A DNA stretch of 41,871 bases from a virus. The notes beneath the pieces were generated by a model. It ran no database searches, had not been told where the DNA came from, and saw only the letters and a program-made list of their open reading frames with translations. Of this stretch, positions 30,938 to 37,845 are shown piece after piece. Position 1 is the first letter of the stretch. Each line of letters begins with the position of its first letter. The stretch lies in the IMG/VR virus record IMGVR_UViG_3300009506_000079, positions 1 to 41,871 of that record. One strand, given 5' to 3'. Position numbers and translations under genes: made by a program.

Positions 30938-31588
30938 ATGATTATTGTTATTCCGTCAACAGGCAGACCAGACCCCGAAAACCAAACAACTGCAAATCAG
31001 TTGATTCGGGATGGAGTGACAAACAAATTCAATTGCATTATGATTGTTAAGCCTACAGATAGAAGGGCTTATGCGAGAAATTACGAAGCACACTTTACAC
31101 TTCTTTCTGCTGGTTCAAGTGACTTTCGCAATTTCATAATGTATTTTGTCTTTTTGCGAGACAACAGGCTCATTCTTCTTGATGATGATTTGCATTTCTA
31201 TCACGATGATGCAGACGGTGACGCTTTGCAACTTGTGCAAGAAATGCAGAACGCAGTTGAAGATTATGCAGCGGTTGGAATTGGAGAAAACAAACCTTTT
31301 GCGGAAAGAGAAAACGCCACAATTCATCATGCGTTAGCTTTTGACCGGACTATCTTTTGGACAGAGAAGATAGACTTCACAAGTGACCTTCACGGGGTGC
31401 TTAGTTTAGTTGAATTAGGTTACCCAAACTACAGATTAGGTCACTGGTGGTATAAGCACGAACACACAAGAGCAATCCTTAAAAGTAAAAAGATTGCTGA
31501 CCTACGTTCATTGCATCCAAGAACGGTGAATGATAAAGGTCAAATCTTTTGGGAAACAGCGTTGGGTTTGAAAATGAAGAAGCGATAA
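30938..31588 (+). CDS. GT-A glycosyltransferase-like protein (216 aa)
   Basis: ATG 30938 follows TAATAGAAAGGATAGTCAG. It starts IIVIPSTGRPDPEN, has IMIVKPTDRRAYAR and a LILLDDDLHFY segment with a DDD metal/nucleotide-sugar motif at 82-84, and an HHALAFDRTIFW/DFTSDLHGVL region consistent with the acceptor side. This pattern resembles small phage GT-A enzymes, including those linked to hypermodified DNA bases, but no base hydroxylase or other modification enzyme is visible in the window, so the substrate (DNA, virion or host glycan) stays open. A second, larger GT-A protein is encoded at 1168. Confidence 0.75.
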   Translation: MIIVIPSTGRPDPENQTTANQLIRDGVTNKFNCIMIVKPTDRRAYARNYEAHFTLLSAGSSDFRNFIMYFVFLRDNRLILLDDDLHFYHDDADGDALQLVQEMQNAVEDYAAVGIGENKPFAERENATIHHALAFDRTIFWTEKIDFTSDLHGVLSLVELGYPNYRLGHWWYKHEHTRAILKSKKIADLRSLHPRTVNDKGQIFWETALGLKMKKR

Positions 31589-31602
31589 AGGAGAAGGTGA
31601 CA

Positions 31603-32004
31603 ATGGCACTGAATCGGAGAGAAGCACTAAAGCTTGCAATTGCTGCAAGCGTTGGGTTAGTTGAATATCCAACAAACACCGAAGCACAAGAGTTTCCTGC
31701 TGACTTAGCACAGGCAATCGAAGAAGCACAAGAATTCAAATATCAGGTTGCGTTATTTTGTGATGACGTGCAGCAAACAGAGTGGCAACCTTTTATTTGG
31801 AGTTGGGACGGAGAAAGTTATTCCAACGAAAACATTGTTGAATTTAGAACTCTAACCCGAAGACTTGCAATTGATAGTTTCAAGATTAGAGTTGAAAACG
31901 ATGTGGAATACTTTCTTCAACAATGTCTTTGCTGCAAGATTACTGCAAATGAAGGTGACACGTTTGCCTTTAACAAAGGTGAACTTTGTACGGAGATTAT
32001 CTGA
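31603..32004 (+). CDS. Small protein with Tat-like N-terminus (133 aa)
   Basis: ATG 31603 follows AAGGAGAAGGTGACA, a very strong Shine-Dalgarno. The N-terminus LNRREALKLAIAASVGLVEY has a twin-arginine motif (RREALK) and a short hydrophobic stretch, followed by TNTEAQ, which could be a signal-peptidase site. Export by the host Tat system is thus possible but the hydrophobic part is short. The rest (QVALFCDDVQQTEWQPFIW) and a CLCC motif near the end are not recognised. Confidence 0.55.
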   Translation: MALNRREALKLAIAASVGLVEYPTNTEAQEFPADLAQAIEEAQEFKYQVALFCDDVQQTEWQPFIWSWDGESYSNENIVEFRTLTRRLAIDSFKIRVENDVEYFLQQCLCCKITANEGDTFAFNKGELCTEII

Positions 32005-32006
32005 AC

Positions 32007-32429
32007 ATGGAAGAACTGCTAAGAAGATTGGTGCTTACTGTGATTACAAAGTCACAGGACGAATTGTTGATTGTTGATTCTATATTGACGGGGAAGACTC
32101 AATTTCAAGTCAAACTTGTAGGAACAGACGGTGACACTTTGCCACAATCAATTGTGTGGATGCGAACTGCATACGGTTATTCAAATGCGTTCCCTATTAC
32201 ATGGAACACGCCGGGACAGTATAACAAAGCAGTAATTACACATAGTAATGAGGACAGTGACTTTGATAATGTCTTCACTGAAATCGACCTTGGAGAAGTG
32301 AAGACGTGCAAAGCGGGTGAGCAAATAGGGTTCAAACAGTTTGACCTGAATTGGAAGGTGGTGACAGAAGATGACCGAACAGACAATGAGCGGACAAGCA
32401 GTGATGAAACCGAAGAAAAGGGTGATTGA
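32007..32429 (+). CDS. Hypothetical beta-rich protein (140 aa)
   Basis: ATG 32007 has CGGAG eleven bases upstream and begins two bases after the previous stop. The protein looks beta-rich (ELLIVDSILTGKTQFQVKLV, IVWMRTAYGYSNAFPITW, KAGEQIGFKQFDLNWKVV) and ends in an acidic tail (EDDRTDNERTSSDETEEKGD). The tail overlaps the next gene by 59 bases. Unknown function. Confidence 0.55.
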   Translation: MEELLRRLVLTVITKSQDELLIVDSILTGKTQFQVKLVGTDGDTLPQSIVWMRTAYGYSNAFPITWNTPGQYNKAVITHSNEDSDFDNVFTEIDLGEVKTCKAGEQIGFKQFDLNWKVVTEDDRTDNERTSSDETEEKGD

Positions 32430-33003
32430 CTATTCGGAGTTTGAAAAAGTTGCACACGAATTGCAGAAGTATCGAACAGGTTATTATGAAAGGGAGAATG
32501 AACGAATCAAATGGGTTCTTGACCGGATTCTATTTGAGGAAAGGTTAGAGGCACTTCTTAAAGAGAACGCCGAACTGCTGGAAGAAGTGACGGGGTTCAG
32601 AAACCAACACCAACAAATCATAATGGACGAACGGTCTTCAATCTTCAAAGAAGAAAAGACCAAAGCAATAATTGAAGCTAAGGAGTGGGCAAAGAAGGAA
32701 GTTGAAAGACGTTGCAAGGTAACAATGACCACGAACAAACGTCTTGCAAAGGAAAACAAAATTTGGCAAGAACAGTTGAAGGAAGCTGAACAAGAAAACC
32801 TGAAACTGAAAACAACGTTGCATGACACAAACACTGAATGTGAGCAACTGGAAGGAATGTTAAGAGAATCAGCAAAAGAGCGTGGACTTCTTTCAGGACA
32901 ACTCAAAGTTGCTCAAATAAAAGTAACGCTTTATGAATCTTCATCATGGTTTTCAATTATGGTGACACGTTTAAGGAATTGGTGGAATGTCAAGACAAGA
33001 TAG
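32371..33003 (+). CDS. Long coiled-coil protein (210 aa)
   Basis: ATG 32371 follows GGAAGGTGGTGACAGAAG. From residue 25 to about 190 it is almost continuous charged coiled coil (ERLEALLKENAELLEEV, KIWQEQLKEAEQENLKLK, ECEQLEGMLRESAKERG). It ends with an aromatic, basic segment (SSSWFSIMVTRLRNWWNVKTR) that could lie on a membrane. No enzymatic motif. Overlaps both neighbours, so the run is translationally coupled. Confidence 0.65.
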   Translation: MTEQTMSGQAVMKPKKRVIDYSEFEKVAHELQKYRTGYYERENERIKWVLDRILFEERLEALLKENAELLEEVTGFRNQHQQIIMDERSSIFKEEKTKAIIEAKEWAKKEVERRCKVTMTTNKRLAKENKIWQEQLKEAEQENLKLKTTLHDTNTECEQLEGMLRESAKERGLLSGQLKVAQIKVTLYESSSWFSIMVTRLRNWWNVKTR

Positions 33004-33250
33004 GGACGCATTTCTTGCAGCAGCGGAACACTTAAAAGAACTGTTCCCGGCTGAACGTTTTCCAGACTTGAAACACAATCACGAACGCATGATGGAAGCT
33101 TGCAGGTATGTCACTGAAATGCGAAAGATGCTGAGTGACATTCAACTTGTTGACGCAATTGTGACAAGAATTGAAAACCGTCTTGGTGCAGAAGCAGTTG
33201 CACCAGACTATTATAAGGACGTTGCAACTTTTATCAGAAGGGGTGAATGA
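32987..33250 (+). CDS. Hypothetical helical protein (87 aa)
   Basis: The ATG lies 17 bases inside the previous gene, with GGAATTGGTGGA upstream. The protein is all-helical (RDAFLAAAEHLKELFPAERF, HERMMEACRYVTEMRKML, DAIVTRIENRLG). No Cys or known motif. It overlaps the next start by one to four bases. Confidence 0.5.
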   Translation: MSRQDRDAFLAAAEHLKELFPAERFPDLKHNHERMMEACRYVTEMRKMLSDIQLVDAIVTRIENRLGAEAVAPDYYKDVATFIRRGE

Positions 33251-33429
33251 TGCCAAGCAGTGACATAAATGATAGATTCCTTGACCTGAAAGGAATGAAG
33301 ATCAACGAGTTTCGGAAGTATGGAACTTGGTTGCACCGTTACGTTATCCTACGAACGCCAAGCGGGTGGATTTATTCTGTGCGGTGGTTGTGGAAAATTG
33401 ACACTTTCTTTGTTCCTCTAAAGGGGTGA
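33250..33429 (+). CDS. Hypothetical small protein (59 aa)
   Basis: Two adjacent ATGs (33247 and 33250) are possible starts; GAAGGGGTGA lies upstream. The protein has a basic, aromatic second half (YGTWLHRYVILRTPSGWIYS, VRWLWKIDTFFVPLKG). It resembles no family that I recognise. Coding support is the tight packing and good Shine-Dalgarno. Confidence 0.45.
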   Translation: MPSSDINDRFLDLKGMKINEFRKYGTWLHRYVILRTPSGWIYSVRWLWKIDTFFVPLKG

Positions 33430-33432
33430 CAA

Positions 33433-33687
33433 ATGCAGATCGAATTAAGATGTGCAAACTGCAAACAAGAACTTGAAGTAAGTGACACAGAACATGACTT
33501 TGCAACTAATGGGGTTATTCTGATTGTCAAACCACACAAGAACATTGATTGTTATGACTGCAAGGATTGTGAAGAAGTGCCAAGCTTGAAAAAGCAAATC
33601 ACAGAGTTGCAGGAAGCGTTGAAAACCGTAAGGCAAACTATAGTTGAAGAAATCAAGAAAGGAATAGACAACATTTTGAAACCATAG
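33433..33687 (+). CDS. Zinc-ribbon plus coiled-coil protein (84 aa)
   Basis: ATG 33433 follows AAGGGGTGACAA. CANC at residues 7-10 and CYDCKDC near 40-46 can form one zinc site; the remainder is a coiled coil (SLKKQITELQEALKTVRQ). The combination suggests a dimeric nucleic-acid- or protein-binding factor. Unknown role. Confidence 0.55.
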   Translation: MQIELRCANCKQELEVSDTEHDFATNGVILIVKPHKNIDCYDCKDCEEVPSLKKQITELQEALKTVRQTIVEEIKKGIDNILKP

Positions 33688-33723
33688 AGGGGGCATTTGC
33701 TAACTTTTAAGAAAGGGTAACAA

Positions 33724-33819
33724 ATGCCTAAGTACAATGACAAAGCAATTAAGATTTTCAACTATGTAATGTTGGGTTTGATAGTTTTTCTTTGCATGTT
33801 GTCGGAGTGTAGACAGTGA
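33724..33819 (+). CDS. Tiny membrane protein (31 aa)
   Basis: ATG 33724 follows GAAAGGGTAACAA. After a charged start (PKYNDKAIKIFN) one hydrophobic segment (YVMLGLIVFLCML) could span a membrane. The stop overlaps the GTG of the next gene (GTGA). Small, so only moderately supported. Confidence 0.45.
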   Translation: MPKYNDKAIKIFNYVMLGLIVFLCMLSECRQ

Positions 33820-34067
33820 CAATTAGAATTCGTAAAGATGCGTGGGTTGCACACCAAACAAATCAGGCAAGATCAACAGGTTGGGTGACAACACGAAAAG
33901 GTGTCACCTTACCTGTTTGGTGTGCTTTTCGTTGTCTGTATTGCGGAGAATACTTTAACCAAGCAGAAGCGGAAGAACACTTTGGAAAGACAAGAGAAGA
34001 ATTCAATAAAGATGCACCACCAGCAGAGAAGATTGAAGTTGAAACATTAGAAAGGGTAGTAATATGA
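33816..34067 (+). CDS. Small zinc-finger-like protein (83 aa)
   Basis: GTG 33816 overlaps the previous TGA. The protein is basic at the start (TIRIRKDAWVAHQTNQAR) and has CLYCGEYFNQAEAEEHF near residues 40-56, a CxxC followed by a His as in a C2H2-like finger. The upstream Cys near 36 may take part. It ends overlapping the next ATG. Confidence 0.5.
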   Translation: MTIRIRKDAWVAHQTNQARSTGWVTTRKGVTLPVWCAFRCLYCGEYFNQAEAEEHFGKTREEFNKDAPPAEKIEVETLERVVI

Positions 34068-34228
34068 CAGTAAGTAATTTGTTGTTAGAGTTGCAGTTGT
34101 TGGACAAAGCAGAACTTAACAACAAGGTTTTGCTTGAAGGTTCATCGGTAGAGACTGAACTTGTTTCTTTCAGGGTTGACGGTGACACTGTAAAGTTGAA
34201 GTTTGAAAGGAAGACCAGACCGTTATGA
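34064..34228 (+). CDS. Hypothetical small protein (54 aa)
   Basis: ATG 34064 has TTAGAAAGGGTAGTAAT in front, a variant of the common start block. The protein is made of a Leu-rich helix (SNLLLELQLLDKAELNN) and a beta pair (VSFRVDGDTVKLKFERK). Its stop overlaps the exonuclease ATG (ATGA), so it is likely co-translated with it. Confidence 0.5.
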   Translation: MTVSNLLLELQLLDKAELNNKVLLEGSSVETELVSFRVDGDTVKLKFERKTRPL

Positions 34229-35052
34229 TTCTTGTTGATGCTTATTGGATGATGCACAAGTACCGAAACTTGTTGGACTATTTGACCAACAGTGACGGTG
34301 AACCTACCGGGATGGAATACGGAGTGCTAAGAACCTGTGAAGCACTCGACCGGGACTTAAAAGGTGACGTTGTGTTGTGTTGGGAGTCTTCAAGTTTTAG
34401 GTATGATGTTTTTGAAGGCTACAAAGCAAACAGGGGCTTGAAGACTCCCTTAGATTCCAACAGAGTTAAGAAATTCAAAGCTTTCTGCAAGCAAGTTTAC
34501 CACAATGCAGAGTATCAGGGGCTTGAAGCAGATGATGTTATTGCTTGCATAACAGCAGAGCGGAGCAAGGCAGGGAAGAAGACAATCATTTTCAGCAACG
34601 ATAAAGATATGTTGCAATTGATTGATGAACACACTGTGCTTCTAAAAGCGTTCAGGGAAAAGAAGTATCCTTGGAATGTTGAAACAGTTGAAAAGCAAAT
34701 GAACGGACTTTCGCCGTCCGACATGGTGACGTTTCAAGGTTGGGTGGGTGACAGAGTTGATAATATACCGGGAAGTGGTTTACCACAACCGAAGATTGCA
34801 TCTGCTATTCTATGGCAGAAAGAAACAGGCAGGGCTTTCAAACAATGGCCGGGATGGACGACAAGAGAATTAAAAAAGATGATGGTATTCAAACCGCGTT
34901 TTGACTTAGTGACTCTTGTTCGTGACAAGCACATTGAAATTCAAGAACCTTTGTGGCAAAAAGAACAAATTGAAGCGTGGTTAGTCCACATGAATATTTG
35001 TAGCTTGAAAATCTGTGCAAAAGTGGGCATGTTTATGGACGAAGAATTCTGA
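34225..35052 (+). CDS. 5'-3' exonuclease / flap endonuclease (PolI N-domain type)
   Basis: The 275-residue protein has the metal-binding motifs of the FEN/5'-3' exonuclease family: D5 in ILVDAYW, GLEADDVIA with E101, D103 and D104, FSNDKDMLQL with D126 and D128, and GWVGDRVDNIPG with D176 and D179 followed by the helix-hairpin-helix region. It removes RNA primers and flaps. It supplies in trans the domain that the phage polymerase lacks, and works with the encoded ligase. ATG overlaps the preceding stop. Very sure. Confidence 0.92.
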   Translation: MILVDAYWMMHKYRNLLDYLTNSDGEPTGMEYGVLRTCEALDRDLKGDVVLCWESSSFRYDVFEGYKANRGLKTPLDSNRVKKFKAFCKQVYHNAEYQGLEADDVIACITAERSKAGKKTIIFSNDKDMLQLIDEHTVLLKAFREKKYPWNVETVEKQMNGLSPSDMVTFQGWVGDRVDNIPGSGLPQPKIASAILWQKETGRAFKQWPGWTTRELKKMMVFKPRFDLVTLVRDKHIEIQEPLWQKEQIEAWLVHMNICSLKICAKVGMFMDEEF

Positions 35053-35079
35053 ATGTCACCAGTGACAAAAATTTTTCTC

Positions 35080-35108
35080 TTGACAAAAGTGGACAAGTGT
35101 GATATACT
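35080..35108 (+). promoter_or_regulatory. Sigma-70 promoter of the last accessory operon
   Basis: TTGACA at 35080-35085, 17-base spacer, TATACT at 35103-35108: the best match to consensus in the window. AAAAATTTTT lies just upstream of the -35, as at the other promoters. The first clear gene begins 38 bases downstream with AGGAGAT as Shine-Dalgarno. Confidence 0.8.
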
Positions 35109-35146
35109 ATATTCACAATGAAAACTTTTGATTAGGAGATTAGAAA

Positions 35147-35335
35147 ATGTTGCTGAACAGAAGTGCCACAAAGAAGTTTATCTTGCAGCGTCAATCAATC
35201 GTAAGACCGGGATGGAAATTTGAAAGGGTATCTGCACAAGCTCTTGATGACTTAGAATATAAGTTGCAGAGAATCATTGACAGCAGTTTGAAAGGTCACC
35301 CGTCCAAAGGTAAAACTTTTATGCAGGTGTTGTGA
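35147..35335 (+). CDS. Conserved small phage protein (62 aa)
   Basis: ATG 35147 follows TTAGGAGATTAGAAA. The sequence NRSATKKFILQR, RVSAQALDDLEYKLQRII and a final HPSKGKTF segment follow the layout of a small basic protein common in phages (NRSAVKKFAL start, histone-like HPSxGKT end). It may bind DNA, but this is not established. First gene after the strong promoter, so probably strongly expressed. Confidence 0.65.
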   Translation: MLLNRSATKKFILQRQSIVRPGWKFERVSAQALDDLEYKLQRIIDSSLKGHPSKGKTFMQVL

Positions 35336-35356
35336 TGAAAGAAAGAGACAAAGTAA

Positions 35357-35608
35357 ATGCGTATTTGGTTATGTGACGAAGATCAAAAACGAAGGTTAAG
35401 AACTGATTTGATTTTGCCTTTCTTGTTTGCGGGTGAAAGAAGATTAGCCAACGCACAACCTATCGTGTTTCCTGCAAGTCAAGTTGCGTTCATTGCAGCA
35501 GCGATTGACCTTGAGTATTACGGACTTGTTCCGGTGACAAAGTGGGCAGTTGAAAAGGGTGACAAGGTTGTGATTCAAGCAGGAAGTTTGTTTATCAACA
35601 TTCTATAG
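35357..35608 (+). CDS. Hypothetical protein (83 aa)
   Basis: ATG 35357 is weakly supported by AAAGAGACAAAGT upstream. The protein has a basic start (RIWLCDEDQKRRLRTDLIL) and hydrophobic helix (QVAFIAAAIDLEYYGLVPV), followed by a small beta end (KGDKVVIQAGSLFINIL). No family recognised. Confidence 0.5.
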   Translation: MRIWLCDEDQKRRLRTDLILPFLFAGERRLANAQPIVFPASQVAFIAAAIDLEYYGLVPVTKWAVEKGDKVVIQAGSLFINIL

Positions 35609-35616
35609 GTGGGACA

Positions 35617-35883
35617 ATGAATAACTACTTCTTCACTTTTGGTAGTGGTCAAAAATACTATGGGGGTTATCATAAAATTGAAGCAGTAGATGAAGACACT
35701 GCAAGACTGTTTATGACGAAACGCTTTGGTCCGAAGTGGTCAATGATGTACAGGACAGCAGCAGATGCAGGAGTTGATAAATTTCAACTTGTAGAAATCA
35801 CAGTTGAAAGACTACTTAAAGACCTTAGAGAAGAAAAAGAAAAACTTGAACGGAGAATTGCAGACGTTGTTTCGACAACTTAG
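35617..35883 (+). CDS. Hypothetical protein (88 aa)
   Basis: ATG 35617 follows AGGTGGGACA. The start NNYFFTFGSGQKYYGGYHKI followed by AVDEDTARLFMTKRFGPKWS recalls small phage proteins with a Phe/Tyr-rich strand and a helix; the C-terminal third is a charged helix (EITVERLLKDLREEKEKLE). Function unknown. Confidence 0.55.
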   Translation: MNNYFFTFGSGQKYYGGYHKIEAVDEDTARLFMTKRFGPKWSMMYRTAADAGVDKFQLVEITVERLLKDLREEKEKLERRIADVVSTT

Positions 35884-35892
35884 GTGGTGACA

Positions 35893-36213
35893 ATGGGACA
35901 GATAGTTGAAAAAGACAGTTGGCTTGATTCTGCACAGATTGCACTTTATCATAATGGTGACAGAGTGACAGAGTTTAAGTCAATGGGAACTGCAATGATT
36001 GACGAAGCAGAAGGTGTTGTGAAAAACGTCAAGGGTTACTTGTGGGTTGCAACAAAGCGAATGAGAATCAGTCAGGCTTGTATTGTAGTCAAAGGAAAGA
36101 TTGTTGCAATGTGCAGTCTTTATGAGAGTTACATTACAGTTAGGGATGGTGACACGATGCACATTAAACCGGGAGACTTTCATTTTGATTTAGAAAGGTT
36201 GAGACAATGTTAG
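35893..36213 (+). CDS. Hypothetical beta-rich protein (106 aa)
   Basis: ATG 35893 is chosen because TAGGTGGTGACA lies right before it; GTGs at 35884 and 35887 are possible. The protein is beta-rich (AQIALYHNGDRVTEFKSMG, GYLWVATKRMRISQACIVV, SYITVRDGDTMHIKPGDFH). Function unknown. It ends 7 bases into the next gene. Confidence 0.55.
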   Translation: MGQIVEKDSWLDSAQIALYHNGDRVTEFKSMGTAMIDEAEGVVKNVKGYLWVATKRMRISQACIVVKGKIVAMCSLYESYITVRDGDTMHIKPGDFHFDLERLRQC

Positions 36214-36380
36214 CAAGGTGGAAGCAACAAGTTATTCTGTGCATTGCACTTGGTTGGATTTGTGCGGTGCTAATGTGTTTTGTGGGCTCCAAGACTAATG
36301 CAGGGTGGTTGATTGTTCGGTTGATTCTTTACCCTTGTTTGCTTTATCTTGGAGTTAAAGCAGCGGAGAAGTTTCGTTGA
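36207..36380 (+). CDS. Small two-span membrane protein (57 aa)
   Basis: ATG 36207 follows TTAGAAAGGTTGAGACA. After a basic start (LARWKQQ) there are two hydrophobic segments (VILCIALGWICAVLMCFV and AGWLIVRLILYPCLLYLGV) and a basic end (KAAEKFR). This topology fits small phage membrane proteins, including holins. It is coupled to the next gene by TTGA. Confidence 0.5.
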   Translation: MLARWKQQVILCIALGWICAVLMCFVGSKTNAGWLIVRLILYPCLLYLGVKAAEKFR

Positions 36381-36523
36381 CAACGTGGTTGATATTTTGG
36401 GCTGTAGTTGGTTTTGGCCTTTCGATGTTCGGACTTGTCACGGGGAAGCGTCTAAACAATCTTCGTGAACAAAGTGACTACTTGAAAGGTTGGAACAATG
36501 CGAAGGTCAAAATACGAAATTGA
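36377..36523 (+). CDS. Small single-span membrane protein (48 aa)
   Basis: The start is TTG 36377, overlapping the previous TGA (TTGA), with GGAG nine bases upstream. Residues about 3-22 are hydrophobic (TWLIFWAVVGFGLSMFGLV) and the rest is basic and polar (KRLNNLREQSDYLKGW). Placed directly behind another membrane gene, it may act together with it. Confidence 0.45.
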   Translation: MTTWLIFWAVVGFGLSMFGLVTGKRLNNLREQSDYLKGWNNAKVKIRN

Positions 36524-36689
36524 CAAAGAGAATGAACGGGGTGGTGCAAGTCATTCAAGGGGATGTGGTTATCCAAGTGAACCTTGCAGTTGTGAAGTTT
36601 TCAATGAATCAGAGCGAAGAAAGAGTCACGAAACGTGGTGCGACTATCCAAGCGGACCTTGTGATTGTGGTTTGATTAGACCAGCATAG
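36498..36689 (+). CDS. Small Cys-rich protein (63 aa)
   Basis: ATG 36498 follows GAAAGGTTGGAACA and lies inside the end of the membrane gene. Two related modules, GCGYPSEPCSC and WCDYPSGPCDCG, are spaced by a charged linker and can bind one or two zinc ions. I prefer this frame to a competing open frame at 36490-36675, because of the internal repeat and the Shine-Dalgarno. Confidence 0.5.
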   Translation: MRRSKYEIDKENERGGASHSRGCGYPSEPCSCEVFNESERRKSHETWCDYPSGPCDCGLIRPA

Positions 36690-36698
36690 TAACATGAT

Positions 36699-36749
36699 TT
36701 TGTCCCGGTGTGTGGGCGGGTGGGCGTTTTTTATAAACGCAGGGACAAA
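36699..36749 (+). ncRNA. Intergenic nested hairpin
   Basis: TTTGTCCC (36699-36706) pairs with GGGACAAA (36742-36749). Inside, GCGTTT/AAACGC (36724-36740) with loop TTTAT forms a second stem. It stands right before the Shine-Dalgarno of the next gene, so it may control translation. Confidence 0.5.
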
Positions 36750-36765
36750 GAAAAGGTGGGACAAA

Positions 36766-37098
36766 ATGACAGTGAAAGAAATATATAACTCGTTGGACGG
36801 AACGTTGCTTGATGTTGACAGAGAAAGGATTCTTCGACCGTTGATGGGTGTCCTTACTCCTGTATCTTTGAAATCACTGCAAGTGTTCCAAGCAGGATGG
36901 CCGGGACGTGAAAGGTCTTACGAAGATTTTGTCATTGCACAGGACGGAGTTTTGCGGAATTGCCTTGACATAGAAATTACAGAAATTGGGGCTGCTGTGT
37001 GGAAAGCGTTCGGTGCAGAACCTTTGACTTGGGAAACAGAAATTGTAATTGATGAAAGCGAGCGGGAGATTAAAGGGGTGACAGATGAAAGCGAGTGA
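36766..37098 (+). CDS. Hypothetical protein (110 aa)
   Basis: ATG 36766 follows GAAAAGGTGGGACAAA. An in-frame ATG at 36694 would run through the hairpin above and has no Shine-Dalgarno, so I reject it. The protein has a helical start (TVKEIYNSLDGTLLDVDRE) and a central segment (LQVFQAGWPGRERSYEDFV) of unknown family, with an acidic end. Overlaps the next gene by 14 bases. Confidence 0.5.
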   Translation: MTVKEIYNSLDGTLLDVDRERILRPLMGVLTPVSLKSLQVFQAGWPGRERSYEDFVIAQDGVLRNCLDIEITEIGAAVWKAFGAEPLTWETEIVIDESEREIKGVTDESE

Positions 37099-37486
37099 AT
37101 TCATTCGGTTTGTGCAGGATAGTGAGCTTGAAGACTCTGAAATGTTCGTGATGATAAATCACGGTGAAGGTAAGTACAACGTTTTGAATCTTGTCCCATT
37201 ACAAAGCAGTGACCAAAAAGAGTGGTTGTGCTTGCAGTGTGTCACTTGGGGCATTGAATTGAAGAAAGCTGACCTTCCACAGTTTGTGTCACCAGACTTG
37301 AAGGAAGCTTTGCAGCAAGTGTTGGAGCAGCACAAAGAGCAAGGGTTAGAAGCACCTTATGTAATAAGCGAAAAGCTTGTGGGTGACTGCAAACTTGCAG
37401 TGGGGTTGTTGTGGCTAACAAACCATGATGCAGCAAAAGGGATGATTGATGACTTCAAGGAAGAAGGAATTGACTTGCAAGACTAA
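37085..37486 (+). CDS. Hypothetical protein (133 aa)
   Basis: ATG 37085 follows AAGGGGTGACAG. The protein is helical and acidic (ASEFIRFVQDSELEDSEMFV, DLKEALQQVLEQHKEQG, AKGMIDDFKEEGIDLQD) with a beta segment around WLCLQCVTWGIEL. No family recognised. Overlaps the following gene by 38 bases. Confidence 0.5.
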   Translation: MKASEFIRFVQDSELEDSEMFVMINHGEGKYNVLNLVPLQSSDQKEWLCLQCVTWGIELKKADLPQFVSPDLKEALQQVLEQHKEQGLEAPYVISEKLVGDCKLAVGLLWLTNHDAAKGMIDDFKEEGIDLQD

Positions 37487-37835
37487 GAAGGTTTGCTTTT
37501 CTTGGGTTCGTGTCCCTATTTATCGTTTCAACGTTTACTGGAAGCGATGCAGTTTGAAGGACTATGCTTTACTTTGCAAGAATGAGTTTGACGCTTATGA
37601 ACCGCCACACGGTGACGGGGCTTGTCAAGTTTACACGAAGAAAGGTCAAGACATTGTTGTTTTGTGGTTTAGTCCTAAGTGCAAAGGTAAGCATTTGTTG
37701 TTGATTAAAGTGCATGAATGTATTCACGCTGCACATTACATTTTGTCACGAAGGGGCTTGAAGCTTAGTGACGATTCCGAAGAAGCTTATACTTACTTGG
37801 TTGATTTCCTGATGCGAAAGTTGTTACAGATGTAA
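37449..37835 (+). CDS. HExxH metallopeptidase-like protein (128 aa)
   Basis: ATG 37449 (or TTG 37446) is the likely start, inside the previous gene. LLIKVHECIHAAHYIL carries an HExxH zinc motif at 89-93, and SEEAYTYLVDFLM about 18 residues later could give the third ligand (E111 or E112), as in gluzincin-type peptidases. The upstream WFSPKCKGKHLLL strand fits this fold. Small phage proteins of this layout are common and without known substrate. Fold call moderate, activity unproven. Confidence 0.6.
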   Translation: MTSRKKELTCKTKKVCFSWVRVPIYRFNVYWKRCSLKDYALLCKNEFDAYEPPHGDGACQVYTKKGQDIVVLWFSPKCKGKHLLLIKVHECIHAAHYILSRRGLKLSDDSEEAYTYLVDFLMRKLLQM

Positions 37836-37845
37836 GGTGAAAATT

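Noticed and set aside
35118-35135. Five-codon ORF (ATG AAA ACT TTT GAT TAG) after the 35080 promoter
   Set aside because: Could be a leader peptide but has no Shine-Dalgarno and no regulatory pairing that I can see.
36490-36675. Alternative 61-codon frame over the Cys-rich gene
   Set aside because: The competing frame at 36498 has the better Shine-Dalgarno and an internal Cys motif repeat; this one has neither.
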